From: Acidiferrum sp963764675
Lineage (GTDB): Bacteria > Acidobacteriota > Terriglobia > Acidiferrales > UBA7541
Reading direction: 5' to 3'
Length of the DNA: 64,000 bases
Assembly: GCA_963764675.1 (NCBI GenBank)
Contig: CAVXTQ010000007.1
Location: 372,001 to 436,000, forward strand
In this document: piece by piece, positions 8,216 through 16,619 of the stretch
How positions within the stretch are numbered: the stretch's first letter is position 1
Layout of the letters: the number at the start of each line of letters is the position of its first letter
Notes under the pieces: generated by a model
What the model was told of the DNA's origin: nothing
Database searches by the model: none
Seen by the model: only the letters and a program-made list of their open reading frames with translations
Made by a program: the position numbers and the translations under genes

Positions 8216-11182
8216 TTGGCCACCAACGAACTCATCCCGGTAAGCACCAGCCAGGACACGATTTCCATCCGCGGCGCCCGCGTACATAACCTCAAAAACG
8301 TGAGCGTCGAAATCCCTCACAATGCCATCACCGTCGTGACCGGCGTGAGCGGATCGGGCAAGTCGTCGCTTGCGTTCGATACCATCTACGCGGAGGGGCA
8401 GCGCCGCTACGTCGAGTCGCTGTCGGCCTACGCCCGCCAATTCCTCGAGCGCATGGAAAAGCCCGACGTCGACGAAATCTCCGGCATCGCCCCGGCAGTT
8501 GCCATCCGGCAGAAGAACTCGACGCGAAATCCGCGGTCCACAGTCGCGACCGCCACCGAGATCTACGACTACCTGCGCTTGCTATTCGCGCGCTGCGGCC
8601 AAACATTTTGTATCAAGTGCGGCACCGAGGTTCGTCGTGACAATCCGGACGAGATCGCCACCAAGGTCTTGTCACTCATGCCCGGACGGCGCTTCTACGT
8701 CGTCTACCAGCTCCGCATCGCTCAGGCCCAGACTGCAGGCTCGCGCCGCGCCCTCAAGAAGAAGCCGGCGGCTCCTCCGCAAGACGCGCTGCGCAACGCC
8801 CTCATCGACATCCAGAAGCGCGGCTTCAACCGCCTGTACCAGGACGGCCGCCTGCACGAATTCTCTTCACCCGAAACGCTTCTCGACGTCGACTTCTCGC
8901 GGCCTGTTTTTGTCGTGGTCGATCGCCTGGCTGTCAGTGCGGAATCGCGATCTCGGCTGATCGACTCGATTGAAATCTGCTACCGCGAAGGAAGTGGAGA
9001 AGCCATCCTGGAATTTGTTGCCGACGCGGCTGGCAACGGCGCCGAACGCCTAGTCTTCAACGATCGCTTCGAGTGCAAGAACGACGGCGCCATCTACCAG
9101 GAGCCCGAGCCGCGCCTCTTCTCCTTCAATAATCCCTATGGCGCCTGCCCTCGCTGTCAGGGATTTGGCAACACCATCGATTTCGACCTCAACCTCGTCG
9201 TGCCTGACGGCAGCAAGTCTCTGGACGACGGCGCGATCGAACCGTGGACCAAGCCTCGCTACCGCGCGCTGCTTCAAGATGTGAAAAAGTGGGCGCGCGC
9301 CCAGGGCATTCCCACCAACATTGCTTGGCGGCATCTCACTGCCGACCAGCGCCGCTTGATCCTGGAAGGCGACCCGGAGAACGATTTCGGCGGCGTGAAA
9401 GGCTTTTTCACCTATCTCGAGCGCAAGAAATACAAGCTGCACGTCCGCGTGTTCCTCAGCCGTTACCGCGGCTACGCCCTGTGCCCCGATTGCAGCGGCA
9501 CGCGGCTGCGCCCCGAGGCCAGAGCCGTGCGCGTCGCCGGCCGGTCGATCACGGAGATTTGCAAATTGACGGTGAAAGAGGCGCGCGCTTTCTTCTCGAC
9601 GCTTCAGCTCACCGAGACGCAAGCTAAAGTAGCGGACAAAATCCTTGAGGAGCTCCGCACGCGGCTGCAATTTCTCGACGAGGTCGGCCTCGAGTACCTC
9701 ACCCTGGAGCGGCTTACGTCCACTCTTTCTGGAGGCGAGTCCCAGCGCATCCAGCTCGCCACATCGCTCGGCTCGCATCTCGTCGGCGCGCTCTATGTAC
9801 TGGACGAGCCGTCGATCGGTCTCCATCCGCGCGACACGCAGCGCCTGATCGACATCCTGAAATCTCTGCGCGACCTCGGCAACACCGTTTTGGTGGTCGA
9901 GCACGACCCCGACACGATCCAAGCCGCCGATTTCGTGATCGATCTTGGACCCGGTGCAGGCGAACTCGGCGGCAAGCTGCTTTTTTCCGGGTCGTACGAC
10001 GCGATGCTCAAAGAGCACAAGTCTCTGACGGGCCGCTATCTGAACGGCGAACTGCGCATCCCGGTTCCCAACAGCCGCCATAAACCTAGCGGCGGATTTC
10101 TGCGCCTGTTCGGCGCCCAACTACACAATCTGCAAAATGTGGATCTGATGGTGCCGCTGGGAACTCTGACGGTCGTCACCGGCGTGAGCGGGTCCGGAAA
10201 ATCCACGATCGTTCACGACGTGCTCTATCGTGCGCTGGCGGCGAAACGCAACGGCAGCAGCGTCAAAGAGTTTTGCGACCGGCTGGAGGGCGACTCCGAG
10301 ATCCAGGAAGTTGTGATCGTCGACCAATCGCCGATCGGCCGCACGCCTCGCTCCAATCCCGCCACGTACCTCAAGGCCTTCGACGCGATCCGCGAAGCCT
10401 TCGCGGAAACGCCCGATTCCAAGCGCCGCGGCTACACCGCCGGCCATTTTTCCTTCAATGTGCCCGGCGGCCGCTGCGAGACTTGCCAGGGCGACGGCAC
10501 CGTGACCGTCGAGATGCAATTCCTCGCCGATGTGGAACTCGTCTGCGAGGAGTGCCGCGGCACACGCTTCAAGAGCGGTGTCCTGGAAGTCCGCTACCAC
10601 GGGAAAAACGTCCATGAAGTCTTGCAGCTGACCGTGCGGGAAGCGCTCGCGTTCTTCGTCAACGTCCCCAAGATCGTCGCAAAGCTACGGGTCCTGAACG
10701 AAATAGGTCTCGGATATCTGCGCCTCGGCCAGTCGGCTACGACGCTTTCCGGGGGAGAAGCGCAGCGCCTCAAGTTGGCGGCGCATCTGACCCGCACCGA
10801 CAATCGCGGCATTCTTTACATTCTCGACGAGCCCACCACTGGGCTGCACTTCGACGATATCGCCAAGCTGCTCGCCGCATTTCGCAAGCTGCTGGAGTCC
10901 GGCGCTTCGCTGCTGGTGATCGAGCACAACCTGGACGTCATCAAGTCCGCCGACTGGCTGATCGACATGGGCCCGGAAGGCGGCGACCAAGGCGGCAAGA
11001 TCATTGCCACCGGTACGCCGGAGCAGGTGGCGCGCAACACCCAGTCCCACACGGGCCGCTTCCTTGCGCGGGTATTGAATGGAAACGGCCAGGCAAAACG
11101 CTCGACAAACGGCGCATCCAAATCCCCAGGGCGTTCGGCTACAATCACAAATGGAGCGAACGGTTCTCCCCCTGAACCATGA
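8216..11182 (+). CDS. uvrA: Excinuclease ABC subunit A
   Basis: UvrA recognises bulky DNA damage and loads UvrB in nucleotide excision repair. The 988 residues carry two ABC ATPase halves: Walker A GVSGSGKS at 43-50 and again near 657, with signatures LSGGESQRIQ (near 504) and LSGGEAQRLK (near 845). The C-terminal zinc module is intact: CETC near 755 and CEEC near 777. The first zinc module looks degraded: a single Cys in FECKND faces CPRC about 28 residues later, where most UvrA have Cys-x2-Cys. An extra CGQTFCIKC cluster lies near residue 125. The start is TTG at 8216. The stop overlaps the next gene by four bases (ATGA), implying translational coupling. Confidence 0.96.
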   Translation: MATNELIPVSTSQDTISIRGARVHNLKNVSVEIPHNAITVVTGVSGSGKSSLAFDTIYAEGQRRYVESLSAYARQFLERMEKPDVDEISGIAPAVAIRQKNSTRNPRSTVATATEIYDYLRLLFARCGQTFCIKCGTEVRRDNPDEIATKVLSLMPGRRFYVVYQLRIAQAQTAGSRRALKKKPAAPPQDALRNALIDIQKRGFNRLYQDGRLHEFSSPETLLDVDFSRPVFVVVDRLAVSAESRSRLIDSIEICYREGSGEAILEFVADAAGNGAERLVFNDRFECKNDGAIYQEPEPRLFSFNNPYGACPRCQGFGNTIDFDLNLVVPDGSKSLDDGAIEPWTKPRYRALLQDVKKWARAQGIPTNIAWRHLTADQRRLILEGDPENDFGGVKGFFTYLERKKYKLHVRVFLSRYRGYALCPDCSGTRLRPEARAVRVAGRSITEICKLTVKEARAFFSTLQLTETQAKVADKILEELRTRLQFLDEVGLEYLTLERLTSTLSGGESQRIQLATSLGSHLVGALYVLDEPSIGLHPRDTQRLIDILKSLRDLGNTVLVVEHDPDTIQAADFVIDLGPGAGELGGKLLFSGSYDAMLKEHKSLTGRYLNGELRIPVPNSRHKPSGGFLRLFGAQLHNLQNVDLMVPLGTLTVVTGVSGSGKSTIVHDVLYRALAAKRNGSSVKEFCDRLEGDSEIQEVVIVDQSPIGRTPRSNPATYLKAFDAIREAFAETPDSKRRGYTAGHFSFNVPGGRCETCQGDGTVTVEMQFLADVELVCEECRGTRFKSGVLEVRYHGKNVHEVLQLTVREALAFFVNVPKIVAKLRVLNEIGLGYLRLGQSATTLSGGEAQRLKLAAHLTRTDNRGILYILDEPTTGLHFDDIAKLLAAFRKLLESGASLLVIEHNLDVIKSADWLIDMGPEGGDQGGKIIATGTPEQVARNTQSHTGRFLARVLNGNGQAKRSTNGASKSPGRSATITNGANGSPPEP

Positions 11183-12546
11183 GGTATTCCCGCCCGCGCT
11201 TGGCCGCACGACATTTCAGGCATCCGGTGATCTGTTTCTTGTTCCTCGTGGGGGCGCAATGCATTGCGCCCGTTCTAACTAACGAATTCATCGCCCGCGC
11301 GCAGTCCACGCCTTCGGAACCAGCTGCATCGAGGAAGCAAAAAGTCGCTAATCCGCTGAACGACCTTTTGAACGAGGCTCAGCACGACATCGACACCAAC
11401 AGCTTCGAGGCCGCCATATCTCCTCTCCAGAAGTTCATCGCCGAAAAGCCGGACGTGGCCTACGCCCACTTCCAGCTTGCCTATGCGTATACGGCGCTCC
11501 AAAAAGGCGACGAGGCGCGCGCCGAATACGAACGCACCGTCGCTCTCGACCCCAAAATGACGGAAGCCTATCTGAACCTGGGCATCCTGCTTACGGGGCG
11601 CGATCCTGCCGCCGCTGTCGCACCGCTGCGGAAAGCCGTTGAGTTGCTGCCCGCCCAGAGCCGCCCGCGCATCTTGTTGGGGACCGCGCAGGAGCGCTCC
11701 GGAGATTTCCCTGGCGCCGCCGATTCTTTGGAAGGCGCAGTACGCCTGGATCCTCGCGACGCGGACGCGACCCTGCACCTCGCGACGCTGTACTTCAACC
11801 TGAAGCGCCCCGTGGAAGCCGAAACAAAATTCCGCGGCGCTCTCAACCTCCAACCGAACTCGGCGACGGCGGCATTAGGCTTGGCGCAGAGCCTGGATGC
11901 CCAAAACAAGCCGGAAGCCGTAGAGGCGTATCAGAAATATCTTGTGCTGCAGCCCGCCGATGCCGCCACGCACGCTCGCTTCGTTCATCTGCTGATCGAC
12001 CAAAAGAAATATGACGAAGCTCTTGCCGAGCTCGACCGCGAAGAGCAGGGACGGCCTCCGTCCTCTGATTCGCTGCGGCGCCGCGCTGACATCCAGATCG
12101 CGCAAAACAAACTCAACGATGCCATCCTCACGCTGCAGCGCGCGCTCGCCCTCGCTCCCAAAGACGTCCAACTACTAGACGGACTGGGCCGCATCTACAT
12201 GCAGAAGCGTGACTTTTCAGCGGCCGAGAAAGAGTTTCAGGCCGCGCTGCAACTCGATCGGAACAATCTGGTGGTCTGGAAGAATCTCGGCTCCAACTAT
12301 TACCTTGCGGGGAATTACCCGGCCACTTTGGCGGCACTCGACGTCATCGCCAAAACGGAGCCACCCAATGCAGCTTCGTGGTTTATTCGCGCGCTCTGCT
12401 ACGATAAGTTGCGCCAGGTGAAGCCGGCGCTCGAGGCCTATCAGAAGTTCTTGTCCATGGACGAGGGCAAGAATCCCGACCAGGTCTGGCAAGCGCAGGA
12501 GCGCAGCAAGGTATTGACGCACATGTTGGAGGAGAGGAAGAGGTAG
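11179..12546 (+). CDS. Exported TPR-repeat protein coupled to uvrA
   Basis: The 455-residue protein starts with a basic N-terminus and a hydrophobic signal segment (VICFLFLVGAQCIAPVL). It then has about ten tetratricopeptide repeats with the usual Ala/Tyr/Pro pattern, for example AYAHFQLAYAYTALQKGDEA. TPR arrays are protein-binding scaffolds; the partner is unknown. The ATG overlaps the uvrA stop. A perfect 20-base palindrome (11252-11271) sits inside the codons for GAQCIAP, so part of the signal/cleavage region appears to come from a REP-like repeat. A further unknown gene follows after 2 nt. The pairing with uvrA may be only transcriptional. Confidence 0.8.
   Translation: MRYSRPRLAARHFRHPVICFLFLVGAQCIAPVLTNEFIARAQSTPSEPAASRKQKVANPLNDLLNEAQHDIDTNSFEAAISPLQKFIAEKPDVAYAHFQLAYAYTALQKGDEARAEYERTVALDPKMTEAYLNLGILLTGRDPAAAVAPLRKAVELLPAQSRPRILLGTAQERSGDFPGAADSLEGAVRLDPRDADATLHLATLYFNLKRPVEAETKFRGALNLQPNSATAALGLAQSLDAQNKPEAVEAYQKYLVLQPADAATHARFVHLLIDQKKYDEALAELDREEQGRPPSSDSLRRRADIQIAQNKLNDAILTLQRALALAPKDVQLLDGLGRIYMQKRDFSAAEKEFQAALQLDRNNLVVWKNLGSNYYLAGNYPATLAALDVIAKTEPPNAASWFIRALCYDKLRQVKPALEAYQKFLSMDEGKNPDQVWQAQERSKVLTHMLEERKR
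11252..11271. repeat. REP-like palindrome inside the TPR gene
   Basis: GGGCGCAATG is followed at once by its exact reverse complement CATTGCGCCC. The arms resemble those of the palindromes at 25188 and 29455 (shared GGGCGCA). It lies in frame in coding sequence. Confidence 0.6.
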
Positions 12547-12548
12547 AG

Positions 12549-13739
12549 ATGCCGGCCCGGAGCGCTCGCGCGCTGATCCTGTTGACGGTGGTGAGTTTGT
12601 CGTGGCCGCTGTCCGGAGCCGACAAACTCAGCGAACTCCAGGCGCGCTTCGATCATGAGCCAAGTTCAGTACACAAGGCGCGACTCTTCGAGAGACTCGG
12701 CGACGAGCAATTTGCCGAGGCCCGCCGTGCTTCACAAGCGCGCGACTTTGTGACTGTCGGGCAGACCATGGAGAGTTACCGCGACAATGCACGCGTGGCA
12801 CTCAACGCACTGAAAAAGGAGCATCCTAACGCCGAGCGCCAGTTGAGCGGATATAAGCAGTTGCAAATTCATATTCACAAAGGTGTCCGCGAAGTGGACG
12901 AAACGCTTTTGGTAGTCCCGCCCGAGTTCAGGCCACCGCTGGAATTGGTGCGTCAGGATCTCTCTTCGATGGACGACGAGTTGCTCCTGATGATCTTTCC
13001 ACGGCGGCCCGGCGAAAAAAGACCTGTAACTCCGGTTCCGGAAATGGAGCCGCAGGTTCCATTCGTTGCGGCCCCGGCGTCCGCTCCTCCGGAGACGTCA
13101 CAGAAGGCCGAGGAAAAAACGGAAGAGAAACCTGCCGATACGATCATCGAGCAACCCGTTGAGAAGCCCGTCAGGAAACCTCCGGAAGAACTACTGCGAG
13201 AAGCAATGGAGAAACCCACTATGAACCTGCAAAACTGTTTGTTTGCCGCGGCCATCACCTGCGGTGTGGCTGTTTACTGTGATCAACTCGTTGCCCAGCA
13301 GAAAGACTATCTCTCGTCGGTCGAGTCCGACAAGATTCGCGATGCGGAGACGACCAACGAGCGCATCAAACTCTTCGTCACGTTCGCCGACGATCGCCTG
13401 AAGAAGTTTCAGTACGAGTTGCAGCATCCTTCGTCGAACAAACACCCCGAAATGCTGAATGCTTTGATGAACGGATACGTGGGTTGCGTCGACGACGCCG
13501 CCGACTTGATGCAGCTCGGCATGGAGAAGCAGGAGAACATCCGGGCAGGCGTCGATTTGATGGCCAGCAAGACGAAGGAGTTCCTCGAGGCGCTGAACAA
13601 GATTTCCACGGACGGGATTGAACTGGCGGTCTACAAAGACAATCTCGACGACGCCATCGAAGGCACCCGCGACGCCATGAACGACGCGGAAAAGGCCAAG
13701 AAAAACGTCGCCCCGCCCCCGGTAAGGCGCAAGAATTGA
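12549..13739 (+). CDS. Exported hypothetical protein, third gene after uvrA
   Basis: I do not recognise this 396-residue protein. It has an N-terminal signal peptide ending near PLSGADK, a helical region to about residue 150, and a low-complexity Pro/Glu/Lys linker (about 155-215). After Met225 comes a second hydrophobic stretch (NCLFAAAITCGVAVYC) and a helical, charged tail likely to form a coiled coil, ending in a basic PPPVRRKN. The second hydrophobic stretch could be a transmembrane anchor. Alternatively it could be a second signal peptide, so this may be two fused proteins or an alternative internal start at 13221. The gene begins 2 nt after the TPR gene and so belongs to the uvrA transcript. 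Confidence 0.7.
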   Translation: MPARSARALILLTVVSLSWPLSGADKLSELQARFDHEPSSVHKARLFERLGDEQFAEARRASQARDFVTVGQTMESYRDNARVALNALKKEHPNAERQLSGYKQLQIHIHKGVREVDETLLVVPPEFRPPLELVRQDLSSMDDELLLMIFPRRPGEKRPVTPVPEMEPQVPFVAAPASAPPETSQKAEEKTEEKPADTIIEQPVEKPVRKPPEELLREAMEKPTMNLQNCLFAAAITCGVAVYCDQLVAQQKDYLSSVESDKIRDAETTNERIKLFVTFADDRLKKFQYELQHPSSNKHPEMLNALMNGYVGCVDDAADLMQLGMEKQENIRAGVDLMASKTKEFLEALNKISTDGIELAVYKDNLDDAIEGTRDAMNDAEKAKKNVAPPPVRRKN

Positions 13740-13853
13740 CGGATCCATCGCTGGCGCTCGCGCCCATTTGCGTCTCTAGGCTGTTTCTATCCTTTCCACC
13801 GATCTTTTCATTCGAGGCACATCCTTTGGACGAGCACTCGAGACCAGAGTAAA

Positions 13854-14579
13854 ATGATGCGCAGACGAATGCCCACGGATCACTCCATAGCGCCGGGCGG
13901 CGCTGCGTTGTTTCAACGCGTCTTCACGCGCCTTGGGTGCGATGGCCGGCCGCCGCGCTTCCGCGTCGAGTTTTATCCTTACAGCAGCCTGGTCTTGACG
14001 ATTCGCCGCCGGCAGGAATTTGTGTACGTCCGTTTTTCGGATTTATTGCGGCGTGCCCCGCTCACCGTTCTCGAAGGTGCTGCGGCACTGCTTCTTTCCC
14101 GCGTCTACCGGCGCAGGGCGCCCGTCGAGTTGACGTCGCCGTATCTCAAATACGCTCGGTCGGACCGTACACGCACACGCATTAATCGCATGCGCCACCG
14201 GCGTGTGCGTCCCGGAGCCGCAGGCCCTCGCGGCCGCCACTTCGATCTCGAGAAACTATTTGACGAATTGAACGCCAGGTATTTCGCGGGAAGTCTCGTG
14301 CGTCCCCACATTGGCTGGAGCACCCGAAGCTGGCGCCGCCAGTTCGGCTGCTACGATCCGGGTCCCGGCCACATCCTGCTAAACCGCCGGATGGACCGCC
14401 CCGGCATACCTCGGTGCGCGGTGGAATATGTCCTGTTCCACGAGATGCTGCACGTCAAGCACCCCACCCGCCGCTCCGGCTGCACGCTCGTTTCTCACTC
14501 CCCGGAATTTCGAGCCGAGGAAAAACTATTCGCTGAGTTTCAGCGCGCCCGCAAAGTGCTCGATCATCTCGCACGCTAG
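13854..14579 (+). CDS. SprT-like zinc metalloprotease
   Basis: The 241-residue protein ends in a SprT-like zincin domain: FDLEKLFDELNARYF begins it, GCYDPGPGHILLNRRM forms the strand, and HEMLH at 196-200 is the HExxH zinc site, with a downstream His in SHSPEF as the likely third ligand. The N-terminal 110 residues are Arg-rich and lack a recognised domain. SprT/Spartan relatives cleave DNA-protein crosslinks in eukaryotes; bacterial members are poorly characterised. No signal peptide is visible, so it is probably cytosolic. Its 3' end overlaps the opposing TPR gene by 125 nt. Confidence 0.8.
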   Translation: MMRRRMPTDHSIAPGGAALFQRVFTRLGCDGRPPRFRVEFYPYSSLVLTIRRRQEFVYVRFSDLLRRAPLTVLEGAAALLLSRVYRRRAPVELTSPYLKYARSDRTRTRINRMRHRRVRPGAAGPRGRHFDLEKLFDELNARYFAGSLVRPHIGWSTRSWRRQFGCYDPGPGHILLNRRMDRPGIPRCAVEYVLFHEMLHVKHPTRRSGCTLVSHSPEFRAEEKLFAEFQRARKVLDHLAR

Positions 14580-15114
14580 ATTCTTTCGAGCTGCTGGCTG
14601 GCGCAGCCTTGATTGCCAATTTCTTCTCTTTCTCGACGTCTTTGCGGAGCTTTTCGATCTTTTTCCGGACTTTGTCCGCATCATCCGCATGCGGCACCAG
14701 ATCCAAATATCGCTGATACGACTTGATGGCCTGCTTCTTCAACCCTTTCTTCTCTTGCGCGTCACCGAGATACCGGAAGGGAATTGCGTACCCAGGCTTG
14801 GCGGTGGTGGCGTCTTGAAAGCGGTCGATCGCCGCGTCCACGTCGCCTTTGCGCATGTAATATTGCCCGATCTCGAGATCCTTTTCGGCGCGCAGCGGAT
14901 CCCACATCGGCTGGTCGGGGGCTGATTCTGTCGCATTGTCTTTGTTGGTCTTTGGCGGCGTCTTCTTCTGCGCGGGCGGCGCATCGGCAGGTTTGTCCGG
15001 CTCTTGCTGAGTGGGTTCTTGCTGCGGCGGATCCTGCGCTCGCGCAGCTGTAGTGGCGGAAACGACGGCAACACCTATTGCCAAAATCCACAAAAGCGGC
15101 CCTTCACGTCTCAT
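14455..15114 (-). CDS. Exported TPR protein, 3' end overlapping the SprT gene
   Basis: A signal peptide (start taken at ATG 15114, MRREG, cleavage near ARAQD) leads to a Gln/Pro/Lys-rich linker and two or three TPR units (IGQYYMRKGDVDAAIDRFQ, then YLGDAQEKKGLKKQAI). A Lys-rich coiled segment follows. The last 45 residues or so lie on DNA that is antisense to the SprT gene and look unlike a folded sequence (Arg/Ser/Cys-rich), so the functional protein probably ends near ASSSKESSV. The length and single repeat block recall BamD- or YbgF-like TPR proteins, without a specific match. Confidence 0.7.
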   Translation of the reverse strand: MRREGPLLWILAIGVAVVSATTAARAQDPPQQEPTQQEPDKPADAPPAQKKTPPKTNKDNATESAPDQPMWDPLRAEKDLEIGQYYMRKGDVDAAIDRFQDATTAKPGYAIPFRYLGDAQEKKGLKKQAIKSYQRYLDLVPHADDADKVRKKIEKLRKDVEKEKKLAIKAAPASSSKESSVRDDRALCGRAETQRIVFPRLEIPGSEKRACSRSGGWGA

Positions 15115-15201
15115 TCTGAATGTCACCCACATATAATGATCGAGCGTCGGCCAGCAGGACGCAAGGCCAGTCTCTACTTTGCTCTTTCGCCGTGGTAATT
15201 C

Positions 15202-16470
15202 TCAAGCCTTGTGTGGGTGTGCTAGATAGTGCTGCCGCAACAAATCTTTGCCGTAGTCGTTGCCGTTCGGCGTGCGGACGACGCAGTGAATGTGCTGCTG
15301 TGTGGGCTTCTTGGAATCAGCTGCATACTTCGCTAGGTTTGCGGGACGCTGATGGTCGAACTCGATCAGAATCACCGGGCTCTGGATGCGGTAGTAAAAA
15401 GTGCTGTTCGCCTCGGTTCCGCCGATCCAGGCGAACCAGGTGTCTGCAATGTGGCGGTCGACCTCGTCCATTTTCACGCGAGCGTGTGCATCGTCCATAT
15501 TGCTGACGTACAGGTGGACGAGATCGCGGAGTTTTGTGCGGCCGGCCTGAGTGAGATCGTTCGCGCGCAGCCCGGTGTAGTCGAGAACCACGTTGTCCTT
15601 AAAGGCTTCGGTTAAATTGTTATTGCCCGTCTTGGAGAAATTGAGAACAGCCTGCTGGCGCTCAATGTCGTTGAGCCCGCGCAGCATCCCCAGACCATCG
15701 TTCTGTTCCTGTTGCAGGATCTCCACTCCCTTGTACTTACCGGAGGTGGCCTTGACCGGCTCTGACCCGAAGAAATGCGGCGTCATCACCACCTGATCGC
15801 CCAGAACAAAGTAGTTGATAATCGCGTGATGACCGTCGAGCTGCCATCCCCATGGGTCGGTCGCCGACGGCTTGCCCATGATCGTGATGTAGTACAACCA
15901 TTCGCCGAGGAACACCGGGTCGCCGGACATCTCCGCGAGCGTTTCGTTCAGACGCATGATGTTGCGTGTCAGCTCGAGGCCTTTCACGCTGAGCGACGCG
16001 CGCATCAGGCCGAAGGCCGCTTCGCGCTGGGCATCCGTCATCTCCTGAAAGCTGATCCCCTGGCGCACGTAGAAGTGCTGGTTCATCCATTTGCGCCACT
16101 TGACGTCGTCCACGGGAAACATAGTCCTGGCAAGTTGCACGATCGAAAGGGAACCGATGAACTTCTCCGCGGCGTTGCGAACCGCCTCCGTGGAAGCGCC
16201 AGTTGGGCTGACTTGAAATAGGCCGGGAATGACGTCCCCGTTTGTCGTGATTCCACGGAAGGGCGCGGCGAGTCCCTCTGTTTCGTATTCCTCGGACATT
16301 TGGCGAAAGCGCTCGGCCATATCGGTCGAGGTTTGTTCTTGGCCGAACGCCCACGGAACAAAAACGGCCGCCGACGCCATGGCCGCAAGGAATTCACGCC
16401 GGCTCGCGAGGTCCCGCTTGGAGTGGGAATGCGTATGGGTATGACCCGGATGGTGCAGCTTGTGTCCCAT
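15202..16470 (-). CDS. DUF3500 family protein with Tat signal and His-rich N-terminus
   Basis: The 422-residue protein carries a twin-arginine motif SRREFLAAMA followed by an Ala-rich hydrophobic stretch, so it should be exported folded. Seven histidines fall among the first 16 residues, before the Tat motif, which is unusual. The body matches DUF3500: DPWGWQLDGHHAIINYF, then TPHFFGSEP and the closing IHCVVRTPNGNDYGKDLL. Many conserved His residues suggest metal binding, but the family has no settled function. A strong GGAGGTGA ribosome site precedes ATG 16470. The gene is divergent from the APC permease. Confidence 0.85.
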   Translation of the reverse strand: MGHKLHHPGHTHTHSHSKRDLASRREFLAAMASAAVFVPWAFGQEQTSTDMAERFRQMSEEYETEGLAAPFRGITTNGDVIPGLFQVSPTGASTEAVRNAAEKFIGSLSIVQLARTMFPVDDVKWRKWMNQHFYVRQGISFQEMTDAQREAAFGLMRASLSVKGLELTRNIMRLNETLAEMSGDPVFLGEWLYYITIMGKPSATDPWGWQLDGHHAIINYFVLGDQVVMTPHFFGSEPVKATSGKYKGVEILQQEQNDGLGMLRGLNDIERQQAVLNFSKTGNNNLTEAFKDNVVLDYTGLRANDLTQAGRTKLRDLVHLYVSNMDDAHARVKMDEVDRHIADTWFAWIGGTEANSTFYYRIQSPVILIEFDHQRPANLAKYAADSKKPTQQHIHCVVRTPNGNDYGKDLLRQHYLAHPHKA

Positions 16471-16546
16471 GGTTCACCTCCGCGAGTCTCAGAACGCGTG
16501 CCAACGTAGCACGCACGATGCGTCGCACGCAATCGCGGAGCGACGG

Positions 16547-16583
16547 GCAAACAATCCAGTGGATTGCACGATTGATTGTTTGC
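16547..16583 (+). promoter_or_regulatory. Overlapping inverted repeats upstream of the APC permease
   Basis: GCAAACAATC (16547-16556) has its exact reverse complement GATTGTTTGC at 16574-16583. The inner CAATCC can instead pair with GGATTG three bases further on. The two hairpins exclude each other, a layout seen in attenuators and in operators. It lies about 37 nt before the permease start and also upstream of the divergent DUF3500 gene. No U-tract follows. Confidence 0.35.
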
Positions 16584-16619
16584 TACCGTGCGGCGCGCGT
16601 CGCCCACCGCACGCCTGAA

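Noticed and set aside
9050..10120. 356-codon open frame antisense to uvrA
   Set aside because: It lies wholly on the uvrA coding region and has the Arg/Ala/Gly/Leu composition of a high-GC shadow. It has no ribosome site or motif.
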